From UBA2336 sp965227265 (lineage in GTDB: Bacteria; Bacteroidota; Bacteroidia; Cytophagales; Cyclobacteriaceae), in NCBI GenBank assembly GCA_965227265.1, contig OZ245738.1, positions 3,100,001-3,164,000 of the forward strand: a stretch of DNA of 64,000 bases, in the 5' to 3' direction. The notes beneath the pieces were generated by a model that saw nothing but the letters and a program-made list of their open reading frames with translations, made no database searches and was not told the DNA's origin. The translations under genes and the position numbers were made by a program. This document shows positions 17,404 to 26,425 of the stretch, piece after piece (within the stretch, counting starts at the first letter, position 1; every line of letters begins with the position of its first letter).

Positions 17404-19233
17404 ATGCGAAACTGGGGGATAATTTTGGGAATGTGCTTGCTCGTATGTTTTGCGGGCACACATGTTCATGCCCAGAAAGTGAAGCCAAAACCTGAGCCGG
17501 AAAAGGACAAACCCTCCCTTACCCAAAAAGTTTCCAAGCGTGTGATGAAGCTTGTGAAACAAAACCCCGGAGATACAATTGTCGATCAGAAATCAGAATC
17601 CGGTTTTCGGCAGTACCAGGGGAAAATTATTCGGAAGATAACTATTAACCATATCGGTTTTGAACGCAATATTAATGACACTACTAAATATAGAGTCGTA
17701 AACACCGTAACGCGCGTTGCCAATTCACTTCACGTTGATACAAAGGAACAAGTGATCCGTAATAATTTATTTTTCAGAGCAAACCGGCCGCTTGATCCAT
17801 ACAAGCTTGCAGATAATGAACGTTACCTGCGTGATCTTCCCTTCATCCTAGATGCACGTATTGCCGTAAAGCCCGTACGCGGTAATCGTGATCAAGTAGA
17901 TGTTATCGTTTACACGCGAGATGTATTCAGTATTGGCGGGAGTGTTTCCGCTAAATCAAAAACGAGTGTACAGTATAGAATTTACGATGCAAACTTAAGT
18001 GGCTGGGGACAGCGCACAGAATACAGAGGGGTTGTTGACTATGATCGTGCTCCGGTTTTCGGACATCAATTTCTATACAGCAAGAATAGTATTAAAGGAA
18101 CACTCATCAATGGAACAATTTCCTATACACAACTTAATACCGGAGTGAGCAAAGGTCTGGAAAATGAAAACTCATTATACTTTAAACTTGATCGTCCACT
18201 GGTATCGCCTTATACGAGATGGGCAGGCGGGCTAGAGTTAAGTCGCAACTGGTCGGCAAATGTTTTCAGTGTTCCTGAACCCGACTTCAGGAGTTACACC
18301 TATTACATCAAAGATGTTTGGGTTGGTTACAACATTGGTATCAAGAATAAAGCTGAGAATCGGAACCGTTATTTTGTTGGCCTTCGCGGATCAGAGCAAA
18401 CATTCAGTCATCTTCCCTTACAAGAAACCGGTGAAGACACACTTATCTATAGAGATGAGCGCTTCGTGCTTGGGCAGTTTACATTTTATAATCAAAACTT
18501 TTACCGGACCAAGTATGTGTATGGCTTCGGCAGAACAGAAGACGTTCCCTACGGTACACGGGCATCAATATTGTTTGGTCAAACCAAGCAACGTAATAGC
18601 GTACGGCCTTATGCCGGGGCTGAAATTGAACGATCCGTTTTTCAAAGAAGTGGTGATTTTTTTCAGTATGGACTACGGGTTGGAGGGTACACACGCGAAA
18701 AGAAGCTTGAAGATGTTGTGTTGTTAGCATCCGCAAGTATGTTTAGCAGATTGATGCTTTGGAAAGGATTAAAGATTCGTCAGGCCGTGGGTGGAAGTTA
18801 TACCAGTATTTTCAACCAGCACGATTCATTTCCGTTACGAATCGATAATAATGAGCTGGGGATCGAACGGTTTAAAGGCGACAGCACAACCTGGGGTACA
18901 CAACGGTTAAGCTTAAACGTTGAAACGGTTGTGTACATTAAACCAACATTTCTTGGTTTTCATTTTGCACCTTTTGTTTTTGTGGATGCAGCATCTGTTG
19001 CTCCGAAAGGAGAAGTACTGATCAAACAGAAACCTTACTTCGGAATTGGTGGCGGTGTTCGTACGCGAAACGAAAACCTTATCTTCGGAACCGTTGAGCT
19101 TCGGATGTTCTACTTTCCGCGCATTCCTGCTGAAGCTGATTTTTCAAAATTCAAAATTACTGTTTCGAGCAACCTGCGTGTGAAGTTCAGTTCTTCGTTT
19201 GTAAAGGCACCTGCGTTTGTAACGTATAATTAA
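17404..19233 (+). CDS. Outer-membrane protein with POTRA-like domain and beta-barrel
   Basis: The 609-residue protein has a signal peptide (to about residue 24), a basic linker, a POTRA-like region (GKIIRKITINHIGFER; ADNERYLRDLPFILDARI; VDVIVYTRDVFS) over about residues 70-180, and then a series of amphipathic beta strands to the end. The layout is that of small Omp85-superfamily proteins, but the barrel lacks clear BamA motifs in what I can read. It may insert or export surface components; the substrate is unknown. The next gene begins five bases after its stop. Confidence 0.7.
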   Translation: MRNWGIILGMCLLVCFAGTHVHAQKVKPKPEPEKDKPSLTQKVSKRVMKLVKQNPGDTIVDQKSESGFRQYQGKIIRKITINHIGFERNINDTTKYRVVNTVTRVANSLHVDTKEQVIRNNLFFRANRPLDPYKLADNERYLRDLPFILDARIAVKPVRGNRDQVDVIVYTRDVFSIGGSVSAKSKTSVQYRIYDANLSGWGQRTEYRGVVDYDRAPVFGHQFLYSKNSIKGTLINGTISYTQLNTGVSKGLENENSLYFKLDRPLVSPYTRWAGGLELSRNWSANVFSVPEPDFRSYTYYIKDVWVGYNIGIKNKAENRNRYFVGLRGSEQTFSHLPLQETGEDTLIYRDERFVLGQFTFYNQNFYRTKYVYGFGRTEDVPYGTRASILFGQTKQRNSVRPYAGAEIERSVFQRSGDFFQYGLRVGGYTREKKLEDVVLLASASMFSRLMLWKGLKIRQAVGGSYTSIFNQHDSFPLRIDNNELGIERFKGDSTTWGTQRLSLNVETVVYIKPTFLGFHFAPFVFVDAASVAPKGEVLIKQKPYFGIGGGVRTRNENLIFGTVELRMFYFPRIPAEADFSKFKITVSSNLRVKFSSSFVKAPAFVTYN

Positions 19234-19238
19234 CGTTT

Positions 19239-19826
19239 GTGAAAAAGTTACTCATTATCCTTGCCAGCATTATACTAATTGCAATTTCTATAGTTGTTCA
19301 TTACTGGATTAACACTCAGCCAATTGCTATTATTAAAACAGCTCCGGCCAAACTCAGTGAGCTACCTGAAACCAATCGAAAAATCATTCAATTTGTTACA
19401 GATCAGGGAAGAAGAATAGCCCCCACGTATGATACAGCCGTTTGTACGGAATTTGTTATTCAGATAATGGAACACTTTCAATCGTTAACCCGAGACGAAC
19501 GAAAACTCATTCGCATTATCACCGATAAAAATCTTGTTGAATTGATTGAAAACAACTCTGCAATAATAAAAGGATTGCAAACTGCTTTACTCTTAAAAAA
19601 TAAAGGCATACCTGTTGAACGAGCAACCGATGTCCTGCCCGGTGACTTTGTACAATTCTGGAATATTTATGGGAAGTCTGCTTATGGACATTGTGGTGTC
19701 GTCCATACAATAGAGTCCGGAAAAAACATTACGGTCTATTCATCCCATCCTGTTACAAAAGGTTATGGAATTCAAAAATTCACCTGGCCCGATAAAGTAT
19801 TTTTTGCTCGCATGAATAATGAATGA
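19239..19826 (+). CDS. Membrane-anchored NlpC/CHAP-like amidase candidate
   Basis: The 195-residue product starts at GTG (MKKLLIILASIIL), with one N-terminal membrane anchor. A Cys near residue 69 in TAVCTEFV and a His near residue 150 in AYGHCGVVHTIE, together with LPGDFVQFWN, match the Cys/His spacing of NlpC/P60- or CHAP-type cysteine hydrolases that cut peptidoglycan stems. The family assignment is by motif only. It is tightly coupled to the outer-membrane protein upstream (five-base gap), which suggests a shared envelope role. Confidence 0.6.
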   Translation: MKKLLIILASIILIAISIVVHYWINTQPIAIIKTAPAKLSELPETNRKIIQFVTDQGRRIAPTYDTAVCTEFVIQIMEHFQSLTRDERKLIRIITDKNLVELIENNSAIIKGLQTALLLKNKGIPVERATDVLPGDFVQFWNIYGKSAYGHCGVVHTIESGKNITVYSSHPVTKGYGIQKFTWPDKVFFARMNNE

Positions 19827-19839
19827 TCTTAATGCTTTA

Positions 19840-20292
19840 TTATTCGCTAACCTTAATTCCCAGCGAAGCTATCCAGGCATTGATTGCCTTTAGCTCTTCA
19901 CCGGTAACTTTCGCATCGGGATTCAGCCATAAATAACTATTGATTGGCATATGCCCTTCTGCTATCTCTTCGGAAATCTCTTCCAGTTTATGACTGGCGC
20001 GCTTAGGCTCATAAGTTTTAAATTCAGAAAAATCAAGCTCATCCTTGCCTTCTTTTATATGTGAGGCCATCCACCAGCCGATCGGCTGTACATACACATA
20101 CCATGGATATTGCGTGTTATTGCTGTGACAATCGTAACACTTTTTTACCAGCGTTTCATGCACTCCCGCAGGTAATGCATAAGCCCTGGAAATATCATTT
20201 TCGGAAAGTGTATTGGATTGATTCTTCGTTGGCTGCATAATCTGCATGAGCAGTATGACGACCAAAAGGCCAATCAAAATCTTTTTAGCCAT
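19840..20292 (-). CDS. Heme-binding domain protein (single CxxCH cytochrome-like)
   Basis: The 150-residue protein has an N-terminal membrane anchor (KILIGLLVVILLMQIM) and a single CYDCH heme motif at residues 52-56, followed by the conserved WYVYVQPIGWWMASHIKEGK segment and a Met-containing GHMPINSYLWLNPDAK region. This is the Haem_bd family of membrane-tethered cytochromes common in Bacteroidota. I start at the ATG (MAKKI) at 20292; the 27-residue upstream extension lacks family similarity. It diverges from the glutamate-synthase-like gene. Confidence 0.88.
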   Translation of the reverse strand: MAKKILIGLLVVILLMQIMQPTKNQSNTLSENDISRAYALPAGVHETLVKKCYDCHSNNTQYPWYVYVQPIGWWMASHIKEGKDELDFSEFKTYEPKRASHKLEEISEEIAEGHMPINSYLWLNPDAKVTGEELKAINAWIASLGIKVSE

Positions 20293-20379
20293 ATTCGTGT
20301 GTTTAGGGTAATGAAAAATAACTCCGTTCTTGCGGTTTTCCAATGCCCGGCTTACCTTGTTCGAACCAACCAAGCCCCT

Positions 20380-21963
20380 ATGAGAAAGATCTTTGTCATT
20401 AGTTGCATAGTCGTTACTGCGCTTATTCTTTTATGGGCGTATTACTGGATTGAAGCTTTATTCGCTTTTGTAATCGTTGGTCCGCTTATCTACATGGGTT
20501 TTGTGGACATGGCGCAAAGCCGCCAGGCAATCCGGATAAACTTTCCGTTGCTCGGAAGACTTCGGTACGTGTTCGAAGACATGCGTCCAAAAATTCAACA
20601 ATACTTTGTTGAGTCTGATACAGACGGTACACCGTTAAACCGTAACGAACGCTCTGTTATTTATCAGCGCGCCAAGAAACAAGTTGATACCATTCCATTC
20701 GGAACACAGCTTAACGTATATGCTGAAGGATACGAATGGATGACGCATTCAATAAATCCACAAGATCACAACAAGCTTGATCATAGTCCGCGCGTTCGCG
20801 TGGGTAATAAAGATTGTAAACAGCCGTATGATGCCAGTATACTAAACGTATCTGCTATGAGCTTTGGCTCCCTCAGCCCCCAGGCAATCGAGTCATTAAA
20901 CCTGGGTGCTAAGATTGGCGGCTTTGCACATAACACCGGTGAAGGCGGGATCAGTCCGTATCACCTCAAACATAGTGGTGATCTTATCTGGCAAGTTGGA
21001 ACAGGATATTTTGGTGCGCGGGACACGAATGGAAATTTTTCTCCGGAAGTATTTCAAAAGAATGCAATGCGTCCGCAAGTGAAGATGATCGAGATCAAGC
21101 TTTCACAAGGCGCGAAGCCTGGACATGGTGGGATTTTACCGGCTAAGAAAAATACGCCCGAGATTGCAGCCATCCGTGGTGTACAAGCAGGCACAACCGT
21201 CTTTTCTCCACCCTATCATAGTGCGTTTAATACGCCACTTGGACTGATCCAGTTTGTAAAACAATTGCGCGACCTGTCCGGTGGAAAACCGATCGGATTT
21301 AAGCTTTGTGTTGGAAAGAAAAGTGAGTTCCTCGCAATTTGTAAAGCGATGGTTCAGCTTAACATCTATCCCGATTTTATTACTGTTGATGGTGGTGAAG
21401 GCGGAACCGGTGCAGCACCTCCTGAATTTACAAACTCAGTAGGTATGCCGTTGTTAGATGCATTGGCATTCGTGGATGATGCCTTACGTGGCTTTGGAAT
21501 CCGGGAGCATATTAAAATTGATTGCTCAGGAAAAATTCTCACGGGTTTCAACATTGTTCGAGCAATGGCGCTTGGTGCAGATTTTTGTAACAGTGCTCGT
21601 GCCATGATGCTGGCGTTGGGTTGCATCCAAGCATTAGAATGTAATAAAAACACCTGCCCTACCGGGGTAGCGACACAAGATCCATACTTCACAAAAGGTC
21701 TTGTAGTGGAAGATAAGAAAGAGCGTGTAGCCAACTATCATAAGAACACCGTAGGAAGTTTTGTGGAGCTTCTTTCGTGCGCAGGTCTTGCACACCCGGA
21801 GGAAATCAACCGCGGCCATGTTTACCGCAGAGTGTTTATGAACATGGTGAAGACCTACGAAGAAATTTATCCTCCGCTTCCGGAAGGATGTTTGCTTGAT
21901 GGCGGGGATGCCCCGATTGAATATGAATCGTATTTGAATAAGGCGACTGCTGAAGCATTTTAA
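20380..21963 (+). CDS. FMN-binding glutamate synthase-like protein
   Basis: The 527-residue protein has two N-terminal membrane segments (residues 4-45) and then a GltB-type FMN barrel: AMSFGSLS, AHNTGEGGISPYH, VDGGEGGTGAAPPEF and DFCNSARAMM. The iron-sulfur cysteines are present in the pattern C-x5-C-x4-C (CIQALECNKNTCPTGVA). It lacks the glutaminase domain, so it is not a full glutamate synthase. Such stand-alone, membrane-anchored proteins are widespread and of uncertain substrate. The ATG at 20380 is chosen; the upstream extension is antisense to the heme-protein gene. Confidence 0.88.
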   Translation: MRKIFVISCIVVTALILLWAYYWIEALFAFVIVGPLIYMGFVDMAQSRQAIRINFPLLGRLRYVFEDMRPKIQQYFVESDTDGTPLNRNERSVIYQRAKKQVDTIPFGTQLNVYAEGYEWMTHSINPQDHNKLDHSPRVRVGNKDCKQPYDASILNVSAMSFGSLSPQAIESLNLGAKIGGFAHNTGEGGISPYHLKHSGDLIWQVGTGYFGARDTNGNFSPEVFQKNAMRPQVKMIEIKLSQGAKPGHGGILPAKKNTPEIAAIRGVQAGTTVFSPPYHSAFNTPLGLIQFVKQLRDLSGGKPIGFKLCVGKKSEFLAICKAMVQLNIYPDFITVDGGEGGTGAAPPEFTNSVGMPLLDALAFVDDALRGFGIREHIKIDCSGKILTGFNIVRAMALGADFCNSARAMMLALGCIQALECNKNTCPTGVATQDPYFTKGLVVEDKKERVANYHKNTVGSFVELLSCAGLAHPEEINRGHVYRRVFMNMVKTYEEIYPPLPEGCLLDGGDAPIEYESYLNKATAEAF

Positions 21964-21968
21964 TAGTC

Positions 21969-22012
21969 AACAGTCCACGGGTTTACGGTCGACTGTTAAG
22001 CTGTGGACTGTT
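21969..22012. repeat. Ten-base inverted repeat after the glutamate synthase-like gene
   Basis: Arms AACAGTCCAC (21969-21978) and GTGGACTGTT (22003-22012) surround 24 bases. It lies six bases after the stop codon and just upstream of the promoter of the next gene, so it may be a terminator or an operator. Confidence 0.6.
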
Positions 22013-22033
22013 TAAACTGTGGACAATTTTTTC

Positions 22034-22041
22034 TATCTTTG
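22034..22041 (+). promoter_or_regulatory. -7 promoter box of the 22060 gene
   Basis: TATCTTTG exactly matches TAnnTTTG and is followed by CAAAACC. Its position means translation must start after it, which selects the GTG at 22060 rather than the upstream in-frame GTG at 22003. Confidence 0.65.
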
Positions 22042-22059
22042 CAAAACCTTTTTTGCAGC

Positions 22060-22566
22060 GTGATCCGAAAATTTTTTCCGCTCGATAAGAATTATGTGCT
22101 TGAACAGGCACAGCTATCTCTCCAACATTCTCTGCTGGAATACCTCGTTGACTTCGTTAAGGTGCAGTACATGCTTCAGTATAATTCACTTGGGCTTGTG
22201 GATGAAACTGTGCAGCGCATTGAAAGCCATCATACAGATGAATACAGTAAGCTAAACGATTTGTACATTAACCTGATGGGCATTTTCAGGTTTCGGAATT
22301 ATCATGACAATCAATTAGCGTTTGTTTTTGACGGACGTGACCCATTTGAAAAGTATTCAGATGAGTGGCAAATTGAATTTAAGAACTGGTCGCGCGAGCT
22401 TTGCCAGCATAAGAACTTTATCTGGGGTGTATTGGAGCTAACGGTATTCTATCCCAAAGAAGATGAGGCTCAGTTTATTGGAAACAGGCTGAATGCTTTT
22501 GTTACGCAATTTTTTGAATTAAAGATCCATCCCCAAAAAGGGATTCTTAAAAAGAATATTGCCTGA
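22060..22566 (+). CDS. Hypothetical protein, 168 residues
   Basis: I do not recognise this protein. It starts at GTG (VIRKFFPLDKNYVLEQAQ), has no signal peptide or membrane segment, and is rich in aromatic and acidic residues (FKNWSRELCQHKNFIWGVLELTVFYP), consistent with a soluble helical protein. The start follows from the promoter box at 22034. It stands alone between the glutamate-synthase-like gene and a lipoprotein gene. Confidence 0.65.
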   Translation: MIRKFFPLDKNYVLEQAQLSLQHSLLEYLVDFVKVQYMLQYNSLGLVDETVQRIESHHTDEYSKLNDLYINLMGIFRFRNYHDNQLAFVFDGRDPFEKYSDEWQIEFKNWSRELCQHKNFIWGVLELTVFYPKEDEAQFIGNRLNAFVTQFFELKIHPQKGILKKNIA

Positions 22567-22624
22567 TTATTTATCTTTACCTTGAGGCTACATCCGTAAT
22601 TTGTTATATTATTAATCACTAACT

Positions 22625-23224
22625 ATGAAAAAACTATTCAATCTAAATCTTCTATTGCTTGTCTTGAGCGTATTTATTTTATCTGCCTGCGGAGACGATG
22701 ATGATAAGGTTAAAACAACAGGTGAGTTCACGTTAAGCGATGAGACTACAAAAATCTCCAGCGGCATTTTCGTGTACGATACGAGCCCAAACACCGATGA
22801 TGATGGAGATGGATACCATCGCAACCAATTAATTTTCCTTGGAACCGGCTTGAAAATCACGGGGTCGGGTAACGAAGCAGAGATCGTAGGAGAAGGGAAT
22901 ATGCTTGAGCTTTATATTAATAACGAAGCCGAAGCACTGCAAACAGGAACCTATACCTGGCAGGCTGAAGGGAATGAGCAGCCTTTCGATTTATGGGGCG
23001 GATATCTCACAACAGATGTAAATACCGGTAATGAAGTTTCTTATCGTTTAGAGGCTGGTACTGTTGTAGTAACAAAATCAGGAAGCGCTTTTAAAATTAC
23101 TTTTACCGGAGCGGCCTACATTGATGAAGATGATGAAGGTGACAGACAAAAATTTGGGCTTCCTCCTTTCATCGTAACCGCGGAATTTTCAGGAAAGCTT
23201 AAGCAAATGGCGTTTGACTTCTAA
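22625..23224 (+). CDS. Hypothetical lipoprotein
   Basis: The 199-residue protein carries a lipoprotein signal (FILSACGDDDDK; Cys at about residue 22) with acidic residues after the Cys, as in many exported Bacteroidota lipoproteins. An acidic Asp-rich stretch (DTSPNTDDDGDGYHR) could bind calcium. The rest is predicted beta-rich. No named family is recognised. A strong terminator follows. Confidence 0.75.
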   Translation: MKKLFNLNLLLLVLSVFILSACGDDDDKVKTTGEFTLSDETTKISSGIFVYDTSPNTDDDGDGYHRNQLIFLGTGLKITGSGNEAEIVGEGNMLELYINNEAEALQTGTYTWQAEGNEQPFDLWGGYLTTDVNTGNEVSYRLEAGTVVVTKSGSAFKITFTGAAYIDEDDEGDRQKFGLPPFIVTAEFSGKLKQMAFDF

Positions 23225-23262
23225 ATCATTCGTTCTTGCAATTAATCTTCATTACGAAATAT

Positions 23263-23289
23263 AAAAAAGGCTTTCGGAAAGCCTTTTTT
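23263..23289. terminator. Intrinsic terminator between the lipoprotein and acyP
   Basis: A 13-base arm (AAAAAAGGCTTTC) pairs perfectly with its complement around one G, with A and T runs on the two sides. It serves the convergent genes on both strands. Confidence 0.9.
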
Positions 23290-23338
23290 ATTTCATCAAC
23301 ACAATGAGTTTCTGCATACGTTTCTTTTTGCAGAATAG

Positions 23339-23608
23339 CTATCGCCTGATTCCGAATTTTTCAAAGCTCTTCACTTCACCTTGTTGAACGTCAAGGTTTG
23401 TAACCTGAGCGCGGGGCGGGCCTTGTCTGCACCACTCAACAAATCTTTTTATGCTCTCCTCATCACCTTCTGCTTCTATGAGCACACTGCCATCCGATTG
23501 ATTTTGAGCAAATCCTCTAACATTTAATTGGTCTGCAATTTCTTTCGCTGATGCTCTGAAGAAAACTCCCTGAACTTTTCCGTTAACGATAATGCGGAGG
23601 GATTTCAT
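23339..23608 (-). CDS. acyP: Acylphosphatase
   Basis: This 89-residue enzyme hydrolyses acyl phosphates such as 1,3-bisphosphoglycerate or carbamoyl phosphate. The active-site loop GKVQGVFFRAS contains the phosphate-binding Arg, and the catalytic Asn lies in GFAQNQSDGSV. Length fits the family. It begins five bases after the GapN-like gene, so the two are cotranscribed; both act on phosphorylated three-carbon metabolism. Confidence 0.95.
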   Translation of the reverse strand: MKSLRIIVNGKVQGVFFRASAKEIADQLNVRGFAQNQSDGSVLIEAEGDEESIKRFVEWCRQGPPRAQVTNLDVQQGEVKSFEKFGIRR

Positions 23609-23613
23609 GCATG

Positions 23614-25233
23614 CTAAAAAATATATTCTGTGCTTAAAAACAACGACTCGCGGTTCTTGATAATTGTGCTGATCAACTGCTTGTTCTCTTCGGTTGTTTT
23701 AGTTGCGACCAACGTACGGATTGAAAACACACGCAAGGCATCCTGCACCGATAGCGTTCCTTCAGCCGAATCCTTTCTTCCGTTAAACGGAAATGAATCC
23801 GGGCCACGCTGGCTTTGTGTGTTAAGGTTAATTCTTCCGACCTGGTTCGAAAAAATATCAATCAGCTTCGCAATGGTTTTAGAATCGTTTCCAAAAATAC
23901 TTACTTGCTGTCCGAAGTTGGAGTTGATTACATAGTGCATCGGTTCCTCCACATCATCGAAAGGAATAATCGGAACTACCGGTCCAAATTGCTCTTCATA
24001 ATAAATGCGCATTTTATCATTCACCGGATATAGGACAGCCGGATAGAAGAATGTTTCGTTTGTTTCCCCGCCATGCTCGTTCATGATCTTCGCGCCATGT
24101 TTTTTCGCATCCTCGACTAATTCTGTCAGATATGTTGTTTTACCTGGTTCGGGTAATGGGGTTAGATTAACTCCAGTGTCCCACGGCATGCCGGGTTTAA
24201 GTTTCTTCACTGCATCGTTAAACTTTTGAATGAACTGATCAACAATGCTGCGGTGAACGTATAAAATCTTTAACGCGGTGCAACGCTGACCATTGAATGA
24301 TAATGACCCGGTTATACACTCGCTCACGGCAATATTTAAATCCGCATCCGGAAGCACAATCGCTGGATTTTTTGCGTCCAATCCCAAAATAGCTTTTAAC
24401 CTATGTGGTTTCGGGTGAAGTTTCTTCAAATCGTTCGCGCCTTTGTTTGTTCCGATGAATGCAAAGACATCCAATCTTCCACTCTCCATTAAAGAGCCAA
24501 CCGTTTCTCTTCCCTTGCCATAAATGATATTAATAACACCTTTCGGGAAACTATCACGGAAAGCTTCTAGCAGAGGTTTAATTAACAACACTCCATACTT
24601 CGCAGGTTTAAACACAACGGTGTTGCCCATGATCAAGGCTGGCAAAAGTGTAGTGAATGTTTCGTTCAGCGGATAATTGTAAGGGCCCATGCAAAGCGCA
24701 ACGCCTAACGGTACGCGCCTGATCTGCGCCATGAATCCTTGGTCTTCAACAATCTTGGCAGAACTACGATCGGTATCTTTTAATGCCTTGATTGTATCCA
24801 CGATGTAATCACACGTACGATCAAATTCTTTCTCGGAATCTTTCAATGGCTTACCGATCTCCCACATCAGCAGCTTGACAACTTCTGTACGCTTTTCGCG
24901 CATGCGTGCTAGAAAAGTTTCCACGTGTTCAATGCGATCTGCTACGGACATCATTGGCCATTCACCTTTACCAAGGTCATGTGCCTTTACCGCAGCATCA
25001 AGGGCTTTCATAGCTTCAGCAGCGTTAAGCAACGGTGTGCTTCCAATAATCTTCTGCTTATACCCTGAGCCTTCTTTTACAAAAACCGGACTCATCACCG
25101 GAGCAAGTTCACCCGACCATGTTTTGAGCTCACCCTCAATCAGGTATTCGCGTTGCTCGATGTAGGCATCAAGTTTATACGCTTCAGGGATTGCAGTTGC
25201 TTCGGGGAAAATGTTAGCCAACGGATTACTCAT
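23614..25233 (-). CDS. GapN-like aldehyde dehydrogenase (probable NADP-dependent glyceraldehyde-3-phosphate dehydrogenase)
   Basis: The 539-residue protein belongs to the aldehyde dehydrogenase superfamily. The catalytic Cys is in FNGQRCTALK near residue 318, and the C-terminal RGPDSFPFNGRKDSAEGT segment is characteristic of non-phosphorylating GapN. The usual general-base motif ELGGK is replaced by GLDAK near residue 283, so the Glu is absent from its canonical place. It is followed by acylphosphatase and preceded by deoC (48-base gap), a small carbon-metabolism group whose enzymes all meet at glyceraldehyde 3-phosphate or its acyl phosphate. Confidence 0.8.
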   Translation of the reverse strand: MSNPLANIFPEATAIPEAYKLDAYIEQREYLIEGELKTWSGELAPVMSPVFVKEGSGYKQKIIGSTPLLNAAEAMKALDAAVKAHDLGKGEWPMMSVADRIEHVETFLARMREKRTEVVKLLMWEIGKPLKDSEKEFDRTCDYIVDTIKALKDTDRSSAKIVEDQGFMAQIRRVPLGVALCMGPYNYPLNETFTTLLPALIMGNTVVFKPAKYGVLLIKPLLEAFRDSFPKGVINIIYGKGRETVGSLMESGRLDVFAFIGTNKGANDLKKLHPKPHRLKAILGLDAKNPAIVLPDADLNIAVSECITGSLSFNGQRCTALKILYVHRSIVDQFIQKFNDAVKKLKPGMPWDTGVNLTPLPEPGKTTYLTELVEDAKKHGAKIMNEHGGETNETFFYPAVLYPVNDKMRIYYEEQFGPVVPIIPFDDVEEPMHYVINSNFGQQVSIFGNDSKTIAKLIDIFSNQVGRINLNTQSQRGPDSFPFNGRKDSAEGTLSVQDALRVFSIRTLVATKTTEENKQLISTIIKNRESLFLSTEYIF

Positions 25234-25280
25234 AATTTTATAGTCGATGGTCGATAGTTTTTATAGTCTATAGCAATCAG

Positions 25281-25925
25281 TTAGCTGATCACAATTTTTG
25301 TTCCGGAAGAAGTTCCGATTCTGTCTGCTCCCGCTTCAATCAAAGCAACTGCTTGCTCACGTGTTTTTATTCCTCCCGATGCTTTAATTCCAACTTCAGC
25401 TGGCAGCACACTTCGCATCAACGTAATATGTTCAACCCTTGCTCCTGCTGGTGCCAGACCTGTAGATGTTTTTACAAAGTCTGCGCCTGCATCGGCACAT
25501 AGTTTACACGCCTCCACAATCTCCTCCTCTGAAAGATACGCGGTTTCGATAATAACTTTGAGTAATTTTTGGTGATCGTGGGTGAGCTTACTGCACTTGG
25601 CCAGTTCGATTTTTGTCCAGGGAATACCGGTTTTGAATGATGTGATGTTCCAGACTACATCAACTTCATCGGCACCGTTGTCGATGGCACGTTTGATTTC
25701 ATCAAGTTTGGTTTCGGTCATGCTGTATCCCAACGGAAATCCCGCAACCGTTATTAATAGAATATTGTCTTTTGCAATTTCACGCTTCGCGCGTTTAACC
25801 CAGAACGGTGGAACGCAAACGCCTAACAACTTATGCTCACGAGCTTCATCCACAAGCTTGTCAATATCTTTTATTGACAGCGTTGGACTTAAATTAGTAT
25901 GCTCGATGTAAGAGGCAAGGTTCAT
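25281..25925 (-). CDS. deoC: Deoxyribose-phosphate aldolase
   Basis: DeoC cleaves 2-deoxyribose 5-phosphate to acetaldehyde and glyceraldehyde 3-phosphate. The 214-residue protein has the Schiff-base Lys in GADFVKTSTG, the second Lys in GIKASGGIKT, and the catalytic Asp region GADEVDVVWN. Length is normal. The aldehyde dehydrogenase downstream could use its glyceraldehyde 3-phosphate product. Confidence 0.96.
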   Translation of the reverse strand: MNLASYIEHTNLSPTLSIKDIDKLVDEAREHKLLGVCVPPFWVKRAKREIAKDNILLITVAGFPLGYSMTETKLDEIKRAIDNGADEVDVVWNITSFKTGIPWTKIELAKCSKLTHDHQKLLKVIIETAYLSEEEIVEACKLCADAGADFVKTSTGLAPAGARVEHITLMRSVLPAEVGIKASGGIKTREQAVALIEAGADRIGTSSGTKIVIS

Positions 25926-25960
25926 CGGATCGAAGTTACGATGAACTGGTGAATTGGCAA

Positions 25961-26332
25961 TTAATGCCGGATCTCACATTCCTTGCAAAATTTCAGTTTA
26001 CCTGCTCGGTGTTTTTTAGGCTTGCGCTTATGTCCGAAGTAAGAGGGATCTGAATATTGTGGCTTGGACATTTCTTTTTCGGCTCTATTACGATCTTTAA
26101 CAACAGCTCGCATCCGCGATTCGTGTTCAGCCATCGCATTGTGTGTAGCCTTAAGGGATTTTTTACTCTTGCCTTTCTTTTCCGGTTGATAATCTTCCGA
26201 TGGAAAATATGGGCTCAACGAACTGGATTGTTGCTGACTGCTCTTAGTCTTCTTCTGTTTCTTTTTCGATTGTGCAACAGAAACCGTGCAAACACACAAC
26301 ACCAGCAAGATGATCAGGGGGATTCTTGACAT
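25961..26332 (-). CDS. Small basic secreted hypothetical protein
   Basis: The 123-residue protein has a signal peptide (IPLIILLVLCVCTVSVAQS) and a very Lys-rich mature part (SKKKQKKTKSSQQQ; HKRKPKKHRAGK) that ends with a CKEC pair. No family is recognised; it may bind nucleic acid, phospholipid or cell-wall polymer. Its promoter box lies so close to the ATG that the mRNA is probably leaderless. Confidence 0.65.
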   Translation of the reverse strand: MSRIPLIILLVLCVCTVSVAQSKKKQKKTKSSQQQSSSLSPYFPSEDYQPEKKGKSKKSLKATHNAMAEHESRMRAVVKDRNRAEKEMSKPQYSDPSYFGHKRKPKKHRAGKLKFCKECEIRH

Positions 26333-26336
26333 AGTA

Positions 26337-26344
26337 CAAAGATA
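26337..26344 (-). promoter_or_regulatory. -7 promoter box directly before the basic secreted protein gene
   Basis: The minus strand reads TATCTTTG, an exact TAnnTTTG match, only four bases before the ATG at 26332. The predicted start point coincides with the start codon, implying a leaderless transcript. Confidence 0.6.
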
Positions 26345-26385
26345 TTGGTTGTGAACTAAACTCGTTGAGCGACTTAAAATTGTTT

Positions 26386-26416
26386 AAGCAGTCGATTCAA
26401 ATCGACAAGCGGCCAA
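26386..26416. repeat. Direct repeat copy A flanking the miniprotein pair
   Basis: AAGCAGT (26386-26392) followed by CAAGCGGCCAA (26406-26416). The same two words recur in the same order at 26730-26756 on the other side of the two miniprotein genes. Similarity continues more weakly for about 60 bases on the minus-strand downstream side. Confidence 0.6.
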
Positions 26417-26425
26417 TTCTTGGCG

